Source of the DNA: CAVXHV01 sp963761445
GTDB lineage: Bacteria; Planctomycetota; Planctomycetia; Isosphaerales; Isosphaeraceae
Direction: 5' to 3'
Length of the DNA: 64,000 nucleotides
Assembly: GCA_963761445.1 (NCBI GenBank)
Contig: CAVXHV010000005.1
Coordinates: 3,782,001-3,846,000 of the forward strand
The number at the start of each line of letters is the position of its first letter. Position 1 is the first letter of the stretch. The translations under genes and the position numbers were made by a program. This document shows, one piece after another, positions 1 to 9,556 of the stretch. A model generated the notes under the pieces. It was given only the letters and a program-made list of their open reading frames with translations. It searched no databases and was not told where the DNA came from.

Positions 1-711
1 ATGACGCTCCTGGCAGCTTTTCAGGTTCTCCTCCACCGCTACACGGGCCAGGACGATTTCGCGGTCGGCACGCCGGTCGCCGGGCGCACTCGCCCCGAGC
101 TCGAGGGGCTCATCGGGCTCTTCGTCAACACGCTCGTCATGCGCGGTGACCTTTCGGGCGACCCCGGCTTTCGCGAGTTGCTCCGCCGGGTCCGCCGGAC
201 GGCGATCGAGGCCTACAGTCATCAGGACCTCCCTTTCGAACATATCGTGACCGCTCTCCATCACGACCGTGTCGCAAACCGCTCGCCGCTTGTTCAGGTG
301 ATGTTCACCCTTCAGAACGCGCCGTCCTGGACGTTGCAAGCACCCGAGCTGTCGTTCACATATCTCGATGTGTCCAATGGGACTTCAAAGTTCGACTTGA
401 CGCTCTTCGTTACCGAAGTTCCTGAGGGCTTGCGTCTGGCGATAGAGTACAGCACCGACCTATTCGACGCGGCGACGGTGGACCGCATGCTGGGCCACTA
501 CGTCGTCCTGCTGGAAGAGATCATTGCTCATCCCGATGATCCCATCGTCGGCCTGCGCATGCTCACGCAGGAAGAGCGAACGCAGGTGCTCGTGGACTGG
601 AATACCACGGCCGGCAACGAGCCGGCGACGGTGCTCGATGGGCCGGATTTAGACGAGCTTGACTCCGTCCTCTATGAACTGCCTTCCTTGGAGGTCGCGA
701 CCCGTGAATAA
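1..711 (+). CDS. NRPS fragment, C-terminal part of a condensation domain (5' cut by window edge)
   Basis: This is the tail of a non-ribosomal peptide synthetase subunit. The first base already lies inside a condensation domain, so the ATG at position 1 is internal and the HHxxxDG catalytic motif is upstream of the window. Visible C-domain signatures are QDDFAVGTPVAGRTRPE (residues 17-33), GLFVNTLVMRG, DLPFEHIV near residue 77 and RSPLVQVMFTLQN near residue 94. After the usual LTQEERTQVLVDWN linker the frame ends in a short acidic tail and TAA. A GTG in the next frame (704) overlaps that stop. The protein may therefore truly end here, the acidic tail acting as a docking segment, or a frameshift may separate this C domain from the A domain that follows. 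Identification as NRPS is certain; the split is not. Confidence 0.9.
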   Translation: MTLLAAFQVLLHRYTGQDDFAVGTPVAGRTRPELEGLIGLFVNTLVMRGDLSGDPGFRELLRRVRRTAIEAYSHQDLPFEHIVTALHHDRVANRSPLVQVMFTLQNAPSWTLQAPELSFTYLDVSNGTSKFDLTLFVTEVPEGLRLAIEYSTDLFDAATVDRMLGHYVVLLEEIIAHPDDPIVGLRMLTQEERTQVLVDWNTTAGNEPATVLDGPDLDELDSVLYELPSLEVATRE

Positions 712-2776
712 TGCAACCACCAACGGCGTCTGGCGCGTTCCGAAAGAGGCGCCGCGATGGCGAATGCCGGAAGCGACCCGTCGTTCGCCGGCAAAGCTCC
801 GGTGCGTCCACCGCTGGATCGAGATGCAGGCCGAACGGGCCCCGACGGCTATCGCTCTGACCAGCGGCACAGAAACCGTCACCTATTCCCAGCTCAATGC
901 CCGCGCTAACCGGTTGGCCCACCTCCTTCGCGCCCAGGGTGTCGGCCCCGAGGTCTTGGTCGGCCTGTGCGTCGGCCGATCGACAGCCATGGTCGTCGGG
1001 CTCCTGGCAGTCCTCAAGGCGGGGGCAGCCTACGTACCGCTCGATCCGGCGTATCCCCCTGGGCGGCTCGCCTTCATGGTCGATGATGCGCGCGTCTCGG
1101 TTCTCGTGACCCAGGCCGGCCTGCTCGAGCGCCTCCCTGGCACAGGGGCGTCGGTCATCTGTCTCGATCGTGATCGGAGATCGATCGAACAGGAGTGCGG
1201 CGAAAATCTACCCGGTGGCGCGGGGCTTCTGAACCTGGCTTATGTCATCTACACCTCGGGCTCGACTGGCCGGCCCAAAGGAGCCATGATCAACCACTTG
1301 GGCCTGGCAAACTATCTGAGCTGGTGCGTGAAGGCTTATTCCGTTTCGGACGGAGTGGGAGCGCCGGTCCACAGTTCTATCTCGTTCGACTTGACGATCA
1401 CCGCCTTGCTCGCGCCGCTCATCACAGGCCGGCGCGTCGACCTGCTCGACGACGACCTCGGCGTGGAGCAGCTCAGCGAGGCACTCGGGCGATCGCGCGA
1501 CTACAGCCTGGTCAAGATGACGCCGGCACACCTCCGCTTGCTCGGCGATCAAATGGACGCCCGCGATGTCCGGGGCCGGACCAGAGCGTTCATTATCGGT
1601 GGAGAGCAACTGCGGGAAGATCACGTCGCCTTCTGGCGTCAGCACGCGCCAGACACAGATTTGATCAACGAGTATGGTCCAACCGAGACGGTCGTCGGCT
1701 GTTGCGTCTACCGCGTGCCGCGAGACCAGGCCATTTCCGGCGCCATCCCGATCGGGCGGCCGATCGCCAACACACGTCTTTATGTCGCCGATCGGAATCT
1801 CGAGCCGATGCCCATCGGGGTTCCAGGTGAGCTGTTCATCGGCGGTGCCGGAGTGGCGCGGGGATATTTGAACAGACCCGGCTTGACGGCCGAGCGCTTC
1901 GTCCCCGACCCTTTCGGCAACGAGCCGGGAGGCCGCCTCTACCGCACCGGCGACCTGGCCCGCTGGCGGTCCGATGGCAACCTCGAATGCCTCGGCAGGA
2001 TGGATCGCCAGGTCAAGATTCGCGGCCATCGGATCGAGCCGGGCGAGATCGAGCAGGCACTTGCTCTTCACCCAGCCGTGCGCCAGACCGCCGTCCTCGC
2101 GCGCGAGGACGTGCCCGATGACCGTCGCTTGGTCGCCTATCTGACGATCGCCGGCGACCAGCCCGCACCGGCGAGCTCAGAGCTCCGCCAATTCTTGCGA
2201 CACTCCCTCCCCGAGCCCATGATTCCGTCGGCTTTCGTTGTGCTCGAGGCGCTGCCACTGACGCCGAACGGGAAGGTCGACCGAGAGGCCCTGCCTGCTC
2301 CCGAGCCAGGCTTGGTGCGGCTGGACGCACTCGCAAGAGCGCCGCGCGGGCCGGTCGAGGAGACGGTGGCGTCCATCTGGGCGGATGTCTTGCGCCTTGA
2401 GCGGGTCGGAGCCCATGACGGCTTCTTCGACATCGGCGGGCACTCACTGCTGGCCACCCAGGTCGTGTCGCGACTCCGCGAGGCATTCGGCGTGGAGATC
2501 CCGCTTCGCGCCCTGTTCGATGCTCCGACAGTCGCTGGACTGGCCACGCACATCGAGGCGATAGGCGCGGCTGCCCCCGGCGCGAAGCCGCTTCCATCGA
2601 ATCAAGCCGCTTGGTCGGCCCGCTGCCACTTTCATTCTCGCAAGAAGCACTTTGGTTCCTCGATCAGCTTGCGCCAGGGCAGCCGACATTCAACGTCACT
2701 GCCGGGTTGCGGATCACCGGGCCGCTCGACTTCGGGTGCTCGAATGGAGCCTGAACGAGCTCGTGCGTCGCCATGA
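704..2776 (+). CDS. NRPS module: adenylation domain (Asn-like) plus peptidyl carrier protein
   Basis: The A domain activates an amino acid as its adenylate and loads it on the following carrier protein. Core motifs run in order: LKAGAAYVPLDP, YVIYTSGSTGRPKG (ATP loop), FDLTIT, NEYGPTET, GELFIGGAGVARGY, YRTGDLARW, GRMDRQVKIRGHRIE and NGKVDREALP (catalytic Lys). Reading the ten specificity positions by eye against GrsA gives DLTKIGEVGK, one residue from the classical Asn code DLTKLGEVGK. The carrier motif DIGGHSLL carries its phosphopantetheine Ser at 2444-2446. GTG 704 overlaps the upstream stop; the first in-frame ATG-type start further upstream would run through the previous domain. Genuine frame is lost near 2600, where the next C domain begins in another frame, so the annotated 3' end is a run-on. 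It is one module of a longer synthetase. Confidence 0.9.
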   Translation: MNNATTNGVWRVPKEAPRWRMPEATRRSPAKLRCVHRWIEMQAERAPTAIALTSGTETVTYSQLNARANRLAHLLRAQGVGPEVLVGLCVGRSTAMVVGLLAVLKAGAAYVPLDPAYPPGRLAFMVDDARVSVLVTQAGLLERLPGTGASVICLDRDRRSIEQECGENLPGGAGLLNLAYVIYTSGSTGRPKGAMINHLGLANYLSWCVKAYSVSDGVGAPVHSSISFDLTITALLAPLITGRRVDLLDDDLGVEQLSEALGRSRDYSLVKMTPAHLRLLGDQMDARDVRGRTRAFIIGGEQLREDHVAFWRQHAPDTDLINEYGPTETVVGCCVYRVPRDQAISGAIPIGRPIANTRLYVADRNLEPMPIGVPGELFIGGAGVARGYLNRPGLTAERFVPDPFGNEPGGRLYRTGDLARWRSDGNLECLGRMDRQVKIRGHRIEPGEIEQALALHPAVRQTAVLAREDVPDDRRLVAYLTIAGDQPAPASSELRQFLRHSLPEPMIPSAFVVLEALPLTPNGKVDREALPAPEPGLVRLDALARAPRGPVEETVASIWADVLRLERVGAHDGFFDIGGHSLLATQVVSRLREAFGVEIPLRALFDAPTVAGLATHIEAIGAAAPGAKPLPSNQAAWSARCHFHSRKKHFGSSISLRQGSRHSTSLPGCGSPGRSTSGARMEPERARASP

Positions 2777-4193
2777 ATCGCTCCGGACGTCGTTCATTTC
2801 CATCAGCGGCACACCAGAGCAGATCGTCGCACCTGATGTTTCCTTATCAATCGAAATGGCCGATCTGACCGCACTGCCGCTTGACGTTCGCGAACAAGAG
2901 GCCCAGCGGAGAGGGACCGACGAATCGCGCCGGCCGTTCGACCTCACGCGCGCTCCGCTGGCTCGCGTGAGTCTGCTGCGACTGCGCGAGGCCGACAGCG
3001 CGGTGTTCTTGACCATGCACCACCTCATCACCGACGGTTGGTCGTTCAGCGCTCTGGCGGGCGAGCTGGCAACCCTCTATGAGACTTATTGCCACGGCCG
3101 TCCATCGCCTCTACCAGGCATGCCCATCCAGTACGCTGATTTCGCTCGCTGGCAGCGCGACCAGTTACAGACCGGAGCCTGGTCGCCCCGGATCGAGTCG
3201 TGGCGGCGCCGACTCGCCGGCGTGCCCTCTCTTGAGCTGCCGACGGATCGCCTTCGTCCGCCAATCAGAAGCGCACACGGCGCCCTGCATCACCTGGTGC
3301 TCACGGCGGAACTGTCCGCGGCTGTCCGAGACGCCGCGCGCCGCGAGGGCGTGACACCATTCATGACCTTGCTCGCGGCCTTCCAGCTCGTCCTGGGCCG
3401 CTGGAGCGGTCAGGACGATTTCGCCGTGGGGGCACCGGTGGCCAACCGAAACAGGCCTGAAACCGAGCGCTTGATCGGTTACTTCGTGAATATGCTCGCA
3501 CTCCGTGCCAACCTTTCCGGGAATCCTACCGTGCGGGAGTTACTGGCACGCGTGCGGGAGGCTGCCGTCGAAGCATACGAGAACCAGGAGATCCCGCTTG
3601 AGGTCCTTATAGCGACGCTCGGCCCTCGGCGCGACGCCAGCCGTTCTCCTCTCTTCCAGGTGATGTTCGTCCTTCAGAACAACGCATTGCCGGTGGTCCG
3701 CCCGCTCGAGCTAACCTTCTCGCCGCTTGATCTCGACCAAGGGACCGGTACGTCGAAGTTCGACCTTTCGCTGGGATTCGATGATACGCCGCAAGGCTTC
3801 ATCGGGTCGGTGGAGTTTAACACAGATCTGTTCGACGCCTCGACGATCGAAAAGTTCTCGCATCAGTACGTGCAAACGCTCGAGTTCCTGATCGCTCATC
3901 CGGAACGGTCATTATCCGAGTTGTCGCTGCTCACCGATGTTGAACGCGGGCAAGTCGCGGCGTGGAGCCAGGCGCGTTCGGATATCTCCCAGGAAGAAGA
4001 GGCTCTTGCTCGGCCGGAGCCATCTGCCATCCACGGTGCGTTCGAGGCCCAGGTCGTTGCGACGCCCGGCGCATTAGCCCTGGTCGCCGGCCACGAACGG
4101 CTGACGTATGCCGACTTGAACGCTCGTGCGAATCGGCTGGCGCATCATCTGCGGCGCAGGGCGCCGGCCCCGAAGCTCGCGTGGGTCTCTTGA
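2652..4193 (+). CDS. NRPS condensation domain and start of second adenylation domain (frameshifted)
   Basis: The C domain forms the peptide bond between the aminoacyl groups on the flanking carriers. Its catalytic motif is intact as HHLITDGWS (about 3018-3044), followed by QDDFAVGAPVANRNRPE, EIPLEVLI and RSPLFQVMFVLQN. The opening strand (PLSFSQEALWFLDQLAPG) lies upstream in a third frame at 2623-2730. The genuine frame here is entered near 2730, and the first ~25 residues of this reading frame are not native. After the linker the A domain starts (LTYADLNARANRLAHHL) and the frame breaks near 4158, where a single lost base diverts it to a premature stop. Both flanks continue the same synthetase, so this is a piece of one gene spanning 704-6584. 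Confidence 0.85.
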   Translation: MVPRSACARAADIQRHCRVADHRAARLRVLEWSLNELVRRHESLRTSFISISGTPEQIVAPDVSLSIEMADLTALPLDVREQEAQRRGTDESRRPFDLTRAPLARVSLLRLREADSAVFLTMHHLITDGWSFSALAGELATLYETYCHGRPSPLPGMPIQYADFARWQRDQLQTGAWSPRIESWRRRLAGVPSLELPTDRLRPPIRSAHGALHHLVLTAELSAAVRDAARREGVTPFMTLLAAFQLVLGRWSGQDDFAVGAPVANRNRPETERLIGYFVNMLALRANLSGNPTVRELLARVREAAVEAYENQEIPLEVLIATLGPRRDASRSPLFQVMFVLQNNALPVVRPLELTFSPLDLDQGTGTSKFDLSLGFDDTPQGFIGSVEFNTDLFDASTIEKFSHQYVQTLEFLIAHPERSLSELSLLTDVERGQVAAWSQARSDISQEEEALARPEPSAIHGAFEAQVVATPGALALVAGHERLTYADLNARANRLAHHLRRRAPAPKLAWVS

Positions 4194-4866
4194 TCAACGA
4201 TCCTCTCTCTCAGATCGTGGCCGTGCTCGGCGTACTGAAGGCAGGAGCGGCGTATGTGCCCCTGGAGACGTCTTCGCCGCGAACGCGGCTGCACGGCATG
4301 CTCGACGTCGCGGGCGTCTCGTTCCTGATCGCCGACAGTGGGGCGCTCGGTCGAATACCGCAAACTGGGGCGACAACGATCGACCTGGACGCCGAACAAG
4401 CGCCGATCGCCTCTCAGAGTCCCGACAATCCGTCCGTCCCGGTGCACGGCGAAAACCTGGCCTACGTCGTCTTCACTTCCGGCAGCACCGGGCGGCCCAA
4501 AGGTGTCATGGTCTCTCACCGCAGCCTCCTGGCCGCCTCCGCTGCCTGGGAGCAAGCCTACGACCTCCGACGGCCACCGCTACGGCACCTCCAGGCCGCT
4601 GGCTTTGCCTTCGACGTTTTCGCTGGCGACTGGGTCCGCGCCCTGACCACAGGCGGAACGCTGGTCGCTTGCCCCCGTCCGATCTCGCTCGACCCGGTCG
4701 CACTCACCGATCTCATCCGCCGCGAACGCATCGAGTGCCTCGAGCTCGTCCCGGCGCTTGCCGCGCGCTGGCGACCCATCTCGAACGGCAGTCCGAAGAC
4801 CTGGGTACGATCCGCCTGCTTGCCGTCGGCTCCGACACCCTGCGCTGGGTCTGTATCGTCGGTTAT
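4160..4866 (+). CDS. NRPS second adenylation domain, N-terminal half (Orn-like), in two frames
   Basis: This stretch carries the first half of the second A domain: VLKAGAAYVPLE, the ATP loop YVVFTSGSTGRPKG, and FAFDVFAGDW in one frame to about 4770. SEDLGTIRLLAVGSDTLRW then follows in a second frame to about 4850, after which the domain continues in a third. Joined across the breaks, the specificity positions read DVGELVSIDK by eye, close to the ornithine code DVGEIGSIDK: the acidic residues at the third-to-last and fourth positions fit a basic side chain. Ends are approximate because they are frameshift points, not start and stop codons. Three breaks within 700 bp around invariant motifs argue for sequence error or very recent inactivation rather than a natural gene boundary. 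Confidence 0.8.
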
Positions 4867-6584
4867 GGCGGCTGATGAGACCCGGCGGGCGGGTCGTCAA
4901 CTCGTACGGGCTGACCGAGGCGACGATCGACAGTACGTACTTCGGGGGGCTGCCGAACGACCTCGAAGCCGCGGACGGCCCGGTTCCGATCGGCCGGCCG
5001 TTGCTCGGAACGCGCACATACATTCTTGACGAGGCTGGCGAGCCGGTTCCGTTGGGTGTGGTCGGCGAGCTTTACATTGGCGGGTCAGGTGTGGCACGAG
5101 GCTACGTCGGTCACCCACGTCAGACCGCCGAGCGGTTCGTACCCGACGCGCTTGGTGGGCCGGGATCGCGCATGTATGCGACGGGCGACCGGGCGCGGTG
5201 GCGTCCAGGAGGTGCAATCGAACTGCTGGGCCGCCGCGACGCGCAGGTGAAAGTTCGTGGCGTCCGGGTCGAGCTCGCCGAAGTCGAGGCCGTGATCAGT
5301 AGAGCTGAAGGAGTCCGCGAGGTAGCGGTCATCACCGAAATGGATGAGGCCGGCAGTCAGCGACTCGTCGCCTGCGTTGTCGCCGAAGACGGGCAGAGCG
5401 TTCATGTGGAATCGATCCGGCTTTTGCTTCGCGAAACGCTTCCGCGCCCGATGATTCCGTCTCGATTTCACGTTGTCGATTCCCTTCCGCGAACGCATTC
5501 CGGAAAGGTCGATCGTCGCAAGTTATCAGAATCTGTGCCTGATGAAATCGCGAGGGACGAGGCGCTCGTGCCTCCTCGCGACGAGGTTGAGGAACAGCTC
5601 GCGACGATCTGGGAAGACCTGCTCCAGATCCACCCGATCGGCATAAAGGATGACTTTTTTGAGCTCGGCGGCCACTCATTGCTCGCAGTCCGGCTGGCAG
5701 CGCGGATCGAAGACCGATTCGGGCGATCGCTGGCCCTGTCCGACCTGCTCTTGGGTTCGACGATCGAGGAGCTCGCCGCACGGATTCGCGAAGCGGCCCC
5801 TTCGCCTGGATCAACGTCGCTCGTCAATCTCGGCGCCACTGGGCCAGGCCGGCCGCTCTACCTCGTGCATCCGATCGGCGGCGGTGTACTTTGTTACAAC
5901 GCGCTGGCCCGCGAATTTGATGGAACACGTGCCGTTCTTGGCCTCCAGGCCGCAGGCTATGAAGGTGATGACGAGCCCGAGACAGACCTCGTGCGCATGG
6001 CGTCACGATACGTCGATTCGCTTCGCGCGGATCGTCCTGGAGGGCCGTACATTCTGGGTGGTTGGTCGATGGGGGGCATCGTGGCGTTCGAGATGGCCAA
6101 CCAACTCGTCGCCGCCGGGCATGAGGCACCGCTCGTCATTCTGATCGATAGTTCGGTACCCGTCCCGCGGAATGCGGCTCACATTATTGGCAACCTCGAG
6201 GCGCAGGCGGGTTTCGCCGCCGACCTGGCCCGGATCGAAGGCGGCGCGACCTGGGCGGCGCGGATCACCGGTGAGATCGGCGAAAAGCGCCTCCGCCGGC
6301 TAGAAGACGTCTATCGGGCGAACCGGTTGGCGCTCGACGGCTACCAGCCCCGCGCTTATTCGGGTCGTGTCATCCTGGTCCAGGCAGAAGCGAGCCTGAA
6401 CAACCTCGATTCAAGCTCGACAGACGGCTGGAGGGCCCTGGCGAGCGGCGGTATCTCAACCCACCTCTTGCCAGGTGACCATTACACGATCATGCAGCGG
6501 CCGGCCGTCCTGCGGCTGGCAAGGATTCTGGCCGCTGAGATCCAGCGCCAGGAACAGATCCTCAAAGAGGGGCCCATTCGATGA
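4758..6584 (+). CDS. NRPS second adenylation domain C-terminal half, carrier protein and thioesterase
   Basis: The genuine frame is entered near 4851 (GLYRRLWRLMRPGG) and continues through NSYGLTEATID, GELYIGGSGVARGY, YATGDRARW, RRDAQVKVRGVRVE and SGKVDRRKL (catalytic Lys). The carrier motif DDFFELGGHSLL has its phosphopantetheine Ser at 5676-5678. A type I thioesterase closes the synthetase: HPIGGGV, the nucleophile elbow GWSMGG (Ser 6066-6068), LIDSSVP carrying the Asp, and GDHYTI carrying the His. A terminal TE implies that the assembly line ends here and releases the product by hydrolysis or cyclisation. The stop TGA overlaps the ATG of the exporter gene as ATGA, so synthesis and export are translationally coupled. 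The first ~30 residues of this reading frame are not native. Confidence 0.88.
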   Translation: MPRAGDPSRTAVRRPGYDPPACRRLRHPALGLYRRLWRLMRPGGRVVNSYGLTEATIDSTYFGGLPNDLEAADGPVPIGRPLLGTRTYILDEAGEPVPLGVVGELYIGGSGVARGYVGHPRQTAERFVPDALGGPGSRMYATGDRARWRPGGAIELLGRRDAQVKVRGVRVELAEVEAVISRAEGVREVAVITEMDEAGSQRLVACVVAEDGQSVHVESIRLLLRETLPRPMIPSRFHVVDSLPRTHSGKVDRRKLSESVPDEIARDEALVPPRDEVEEQLATIWEDLLQIHPIGIKDDFFELGGHSLLAVRLAARIEDRFGRSLALSDLLLGSTIEELAARIREAAPSPGSTSLVNLGATGPGRPLYLVHPIGGGVLCYNALAREFDGTRAVLGLQAAGYEGDDEPETDLVRMASRYVDSLRADRPGGPYILGGWSMGGIVAFEMANQLVAAGHEAPLVILIDSSVPVPRNAAHIIGNLEAQAGFAADLARIEGGATWAARITGEIGEKRLRRLEDVYRANRLALDGYQPRAYSGRVILVQAEASLNNLDSSSTDGWRALASGGISTHLLPGDHYTIMQRPAVLRLARILAAEIQRQEQILKEGPIR

Positions 6585-8230
6585 AGCTGATGCGGTTCCT
6601 CCTGCGGTCCTCGCGCAGGATCGTAATTCTGTCCGCAATCGCCGGGGCCGCCGGCGGCGCGCTCGGCATCGCGCTCATTGCGGTGATCCAGCGCGAACTG
6701 GCACGCGGGCCCTCGACTGGGGCCAATTTGGCCTGGGCATTCGTCGCGCTGTGTTTGGCATCAGCTTCGGCGCGGGCGATAGCCCAGATCGCAATGGTAA
6801 AGGTCGGACAAGGGGCAATCGAAAAGCTTGGCCTGCACCTTGTCCGTCATACTTTGGTTCTGCCCTTGCGGTCATTCGAGACGATGGACAGCTCGGCACT
6901 GCTGTCGGCTCTGACCGATGACATCGCCCTGATCGCGGGAGCCATGGTCGGCCTGCCGCACCTCTGCATCAACATCCCGATCGTGATCGCCTGCTTGATC
7001 TATACGGGATGGCTGGCGCCGCGCGAGCGTAGGCCTCGGCCTGGTGTTCGCCACGGTCGCGATTGTCGTCTACGTGATCGTGTCGACGCGAGGCATGAAA
7101 TCGCTGCGGCGAGCTCGCGATCAACAGGCCCTGCTGGTCGGCCATTTCCGGACTCTGATCGCCGGATTTCGAGAGCTCAAACTCCACAGCGGGCGACGGC
7201 AGGCGTACGCTGCACAGTCACTCGAGCCGACCATGGCTCAGGGCGCAGCGAAATGGTCAAAGGCCTGGCTCACTTTGCCGTCGCCGAGGGATGGGGGCAG
7301 CTTGCATTTTTCGGCTTCATCGGCTTTCTCCTCTTCGCCGCGCCTTCGATCGAACCGATCTCGCGGTCAACGCTGGTCTCGGCAGTGCTTGTCGTCCTCT
7401 ATCTGATGACGCCTCTGGACATCATCTTGACGTGGGTGCCGGTTCTGGCACGTGCTCAGGTCTCGCTCCAGAGAGTAGAGGCCCTGGTCCCCACGCTCGC
7501 GCGAAACGGTGACAGCGCCGAAAACCTGTCGATGCAGGTCGAGCCTCTCGAGCTGCGCCACTCGATTTGCCTCGACGCCGTGACCTTCACGTATCGCGAC
7601 GGAAACGATGAAGCCGGCTTTCTGCTCGGCCCAATCGAGTTGACTCTTCGGTCAGGTGAGCTGGTCATCCTGGCCGGGGGCAACGGCAGCGGCAAGACGA
7701 CTCTCGTCAAGCTGCTCGCCGGTCTCTACCGTCCCGAATCGGGCGCCGTGCGATTGGACGGGCATCCAATCGGCGATCTTGATCGCAATGCCTATCGCCA
7801 GCTCTTCTCGATCGTCTTCGCCGACGGACATCTCTTCCGCGACCTCCACGGCCTGAATGCCGATGGGATTGCGACGCTCGCTTGCGAGGGTCTGAACCGG
7901 CTGGGATTGGCGCCGGTCGTTACGGTCAACGGAAGCACGTTCTCCACTCTCGACCTCTCGCAAGGGCAGCGGAGGCGACTCGCCCTCCTCGGCGCCTTGC
8001 TGGAGGATCGGCCCATCTGCATCTTCGACGAATGCGCCGCAAACCAGGATCCCGCGTTCAAGCAAATGTTCTATCAAGAGCTGCTGCCCGAATTGAGGGC
8101 CGCGGGCAAGGCACTCTTGGTCATTAGCCACGACGAAAACCATTTCGACATCGCCGACCGCGTCATCCGCCTCCAGGATGGCCGCGTGTTCGAGGAGTCG
8201 CCGCAGCAGATCGGTAGCGCGTGGGCCTGA
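6581..8230 (+). CDS. cyclic-peptide/siderophore-type ABC exporter (PvdE/SyrD-like), membrane plus ATPase
   Basis: A half-size ABC exporter with an N-terminal membrane domain of hydrophobic segments and a C-terminal ATPase, the arrangement of PvdE and SyrD, which move NRPS products across the inner membrane. The ATPase shows Walker A GGNGSGKTT, signature LSQGQRRR, Walker B ICIFDECAANQD and the switch His in LLVISHDENH. The start ATG overlaps the synthetase stop. Two compensating frameshifts, near 7024 and 7245, throw about 75 residues of the membrane domain out of frame. The native stretch (VFATVAIVVYVIVSTRGMKS) is readable in the neighbouring frame, so the gene is probably intact in the organism. 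Substrate is inferred from position directly after the TE domain; the family itself is clear. Confidence 0.87.
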   Translation: MKLMRFLLRSSRRIVILSAIAGAAGGALGIALIAVIQRELARGPSTGANLAWAFVALCLASASARAIAQIAMVKVGQGAIEKLGLHLVRHTLVLPLRSFETMDSSALLSALTDDIALIAGAMVGLPHLCINIPIVIACLIYTGWLAPRERRPRPGVRHGRDCRLRDRVDARHEIAAASSRSTGPAGRPFPDSDRRISRAQTPQRATAGVRCTVTRADHGSGRSEMVKGLAHFAVAEGWGQLAFFGFIGFLLFAAPSIEPISRSTLVSAVLVVLYLMTPLDIILTWVPVLARAQVSLQRVEALVPTLARNGDSAENLSMQVEPLELRHSICLDAVTFTYRDGNDEAGFLLGPIELTLRSGELVILAGGNGSGKTTLVKLLAGLYRPESGAVRLDGHPIGDLDRNAYRQLFSIVFADGHLFRDLHGLNADGIATLACEGLNRLGLAPVVTVNGSTFSTLDLSQGQRRRLALLGALLEDRPICIFDECAANQDPAFKQMFYQELLPELRAAGKALLVISHDENHFDIADRVIRLQDGRVFEESPQQIGSAWA

Positions 8231-8252
8231 AAGACTGAAAAAGGAGCACAGC

Positions 8253-9556
8253 ATGAAGAGATTTATCGCGTCGATGATCGTTTTCTGGGGCGTGGGCGGA
8301 TGCGGGGTCTGGTACTGGGCCGAGGCTCGCACCCAGCCGCGTTTCGTATCGTACCGTCACCATTAGAGAAGGCGATGTCGGTTCGACGATCAACACAACC
8401 GGGACGATCGAGCCCCAGGATGTCGTCGACGTCGGGGCCCAGGTGGCCGGGCGGATCGAGAGCTTCGCCGCCGACCCCCTCGACCCGAGCAAGACGGTCA
8501 GCTATGGCTCGCGCGTCGAGCCGGGTACGGTGTTGGCCCGCATCGACGGCGCGCTGTTCCAGGCGCGGCTCGACCAGGCACGCGGCCGCGTCACGAAGGC
8601 CGAGGCAGACATCGAGCAAGCCCAGGCCAAGCTCCGGCAAGCCGACCGGGAGCTCGATCGATGTCGCAAACTCATGGTCCGACAGACGATCGCAGCCCAG
8701 GAATACGACACGACCCAGGCGAACTTTGAATCGGCCAGGGCAACCTTGGCAGTTAATCAAGGTGCGCTAGCCGTTGCCCGGGCAGATCTCGAAGAAGCCA
8801 CCGTCAATCTCGGGTACACGACGATCCGGTCGCCGGTCAAGGGGATCGTTCTCGACCGCCGGATCAACGTCGGTCAGGTCGTCGTCGCCAGCCTGAATGC
8901 CCCGAGCCTCTTCTTGATCGCCAAGGACCTGAGCCGCCTCGAGATCTGGTCGTCGGTCAACGAGACCGACATCGGCTCGATCCACGAGGGACAGTCCGTC
9001 ACTTTCACCGTTCAGCGCCCTCCCACGGGATACCTTCGAGGGCAAGGTCTCGCAGATTCGCCTGAACGCGAGCATGACGCAGAACGTTGTCACCTACACG
9101 GTCGTCGTCGCGGTCGATAACTCCGCCGGCCGTCTCCTGCCGTACCTGACCGCGCGGCTTCAGTTCGAGATCGAGAGGCGGAAAGGCGTGCTGCTGGTGC
9201 CCAATGCCGCCCTCCGCTGGCAACCGCTGGTCCGGGATGTCGTACCCGAGGCACGCGAGGAATATGCGCTCGCGCAGCGTCGGCCGCCGCCGTCGCACCG
9301 AGAACCCGCGCCGCCAGCCAACCGCGCCGGCGACGAACGAATCGGCCTCCTCTGGGTGCGGCGGGGCGACTTCGTCATGCCAATCAAGGCGCACATTGGC
9401 CTTTCCGACGGTCTTGTCACCGAGGTCAGCGGAGAGGCTGTGGCCGCCGGAGTGGAAATTGTCGTCGGCGCCAACCGCATCGGATCCGAATCCGATGCTC
9501 TTTCAATCCTGCCGCATACCTGGAGCGAGCCTCCCAAGAAAGGTGAGAGTCAATGA
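8253..9556 (+). CDS. MacA/HlyD-like periplasmic adaptor subunit (frameshifted twice)
   Basis: A membrane-fusion protein that would link an inner-membrane pump to an outer-membrane channel. ATG 8253 follows an AAGGAG ribosome site and begins with one transmembrane anchor (MKRFIASMIVFWGVGG). The frame shifts near 8340 into the body of the protein: lipoyl-like half (TGTIEPQDVVDVGAQVAG), a Gln/Ala-rich coiled-coil hairpin with ADIEQAQAKLRQAD, the second lipoyl half TTIRSPVKGIVLDRRINVG, then the barrel. A second shift near 9020 leads into the C-terminal barrel and membrane-proximal domain (ASMTQNVVTYTVVVAVDN). The stop TGA overlaps the start of the MacB-like gene. Order adaptor then MacB after a PvdE-like exporter parallels the PvdRT system that secretes pyoverdine; the parallel is an inference. 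Confidence 0.85.
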
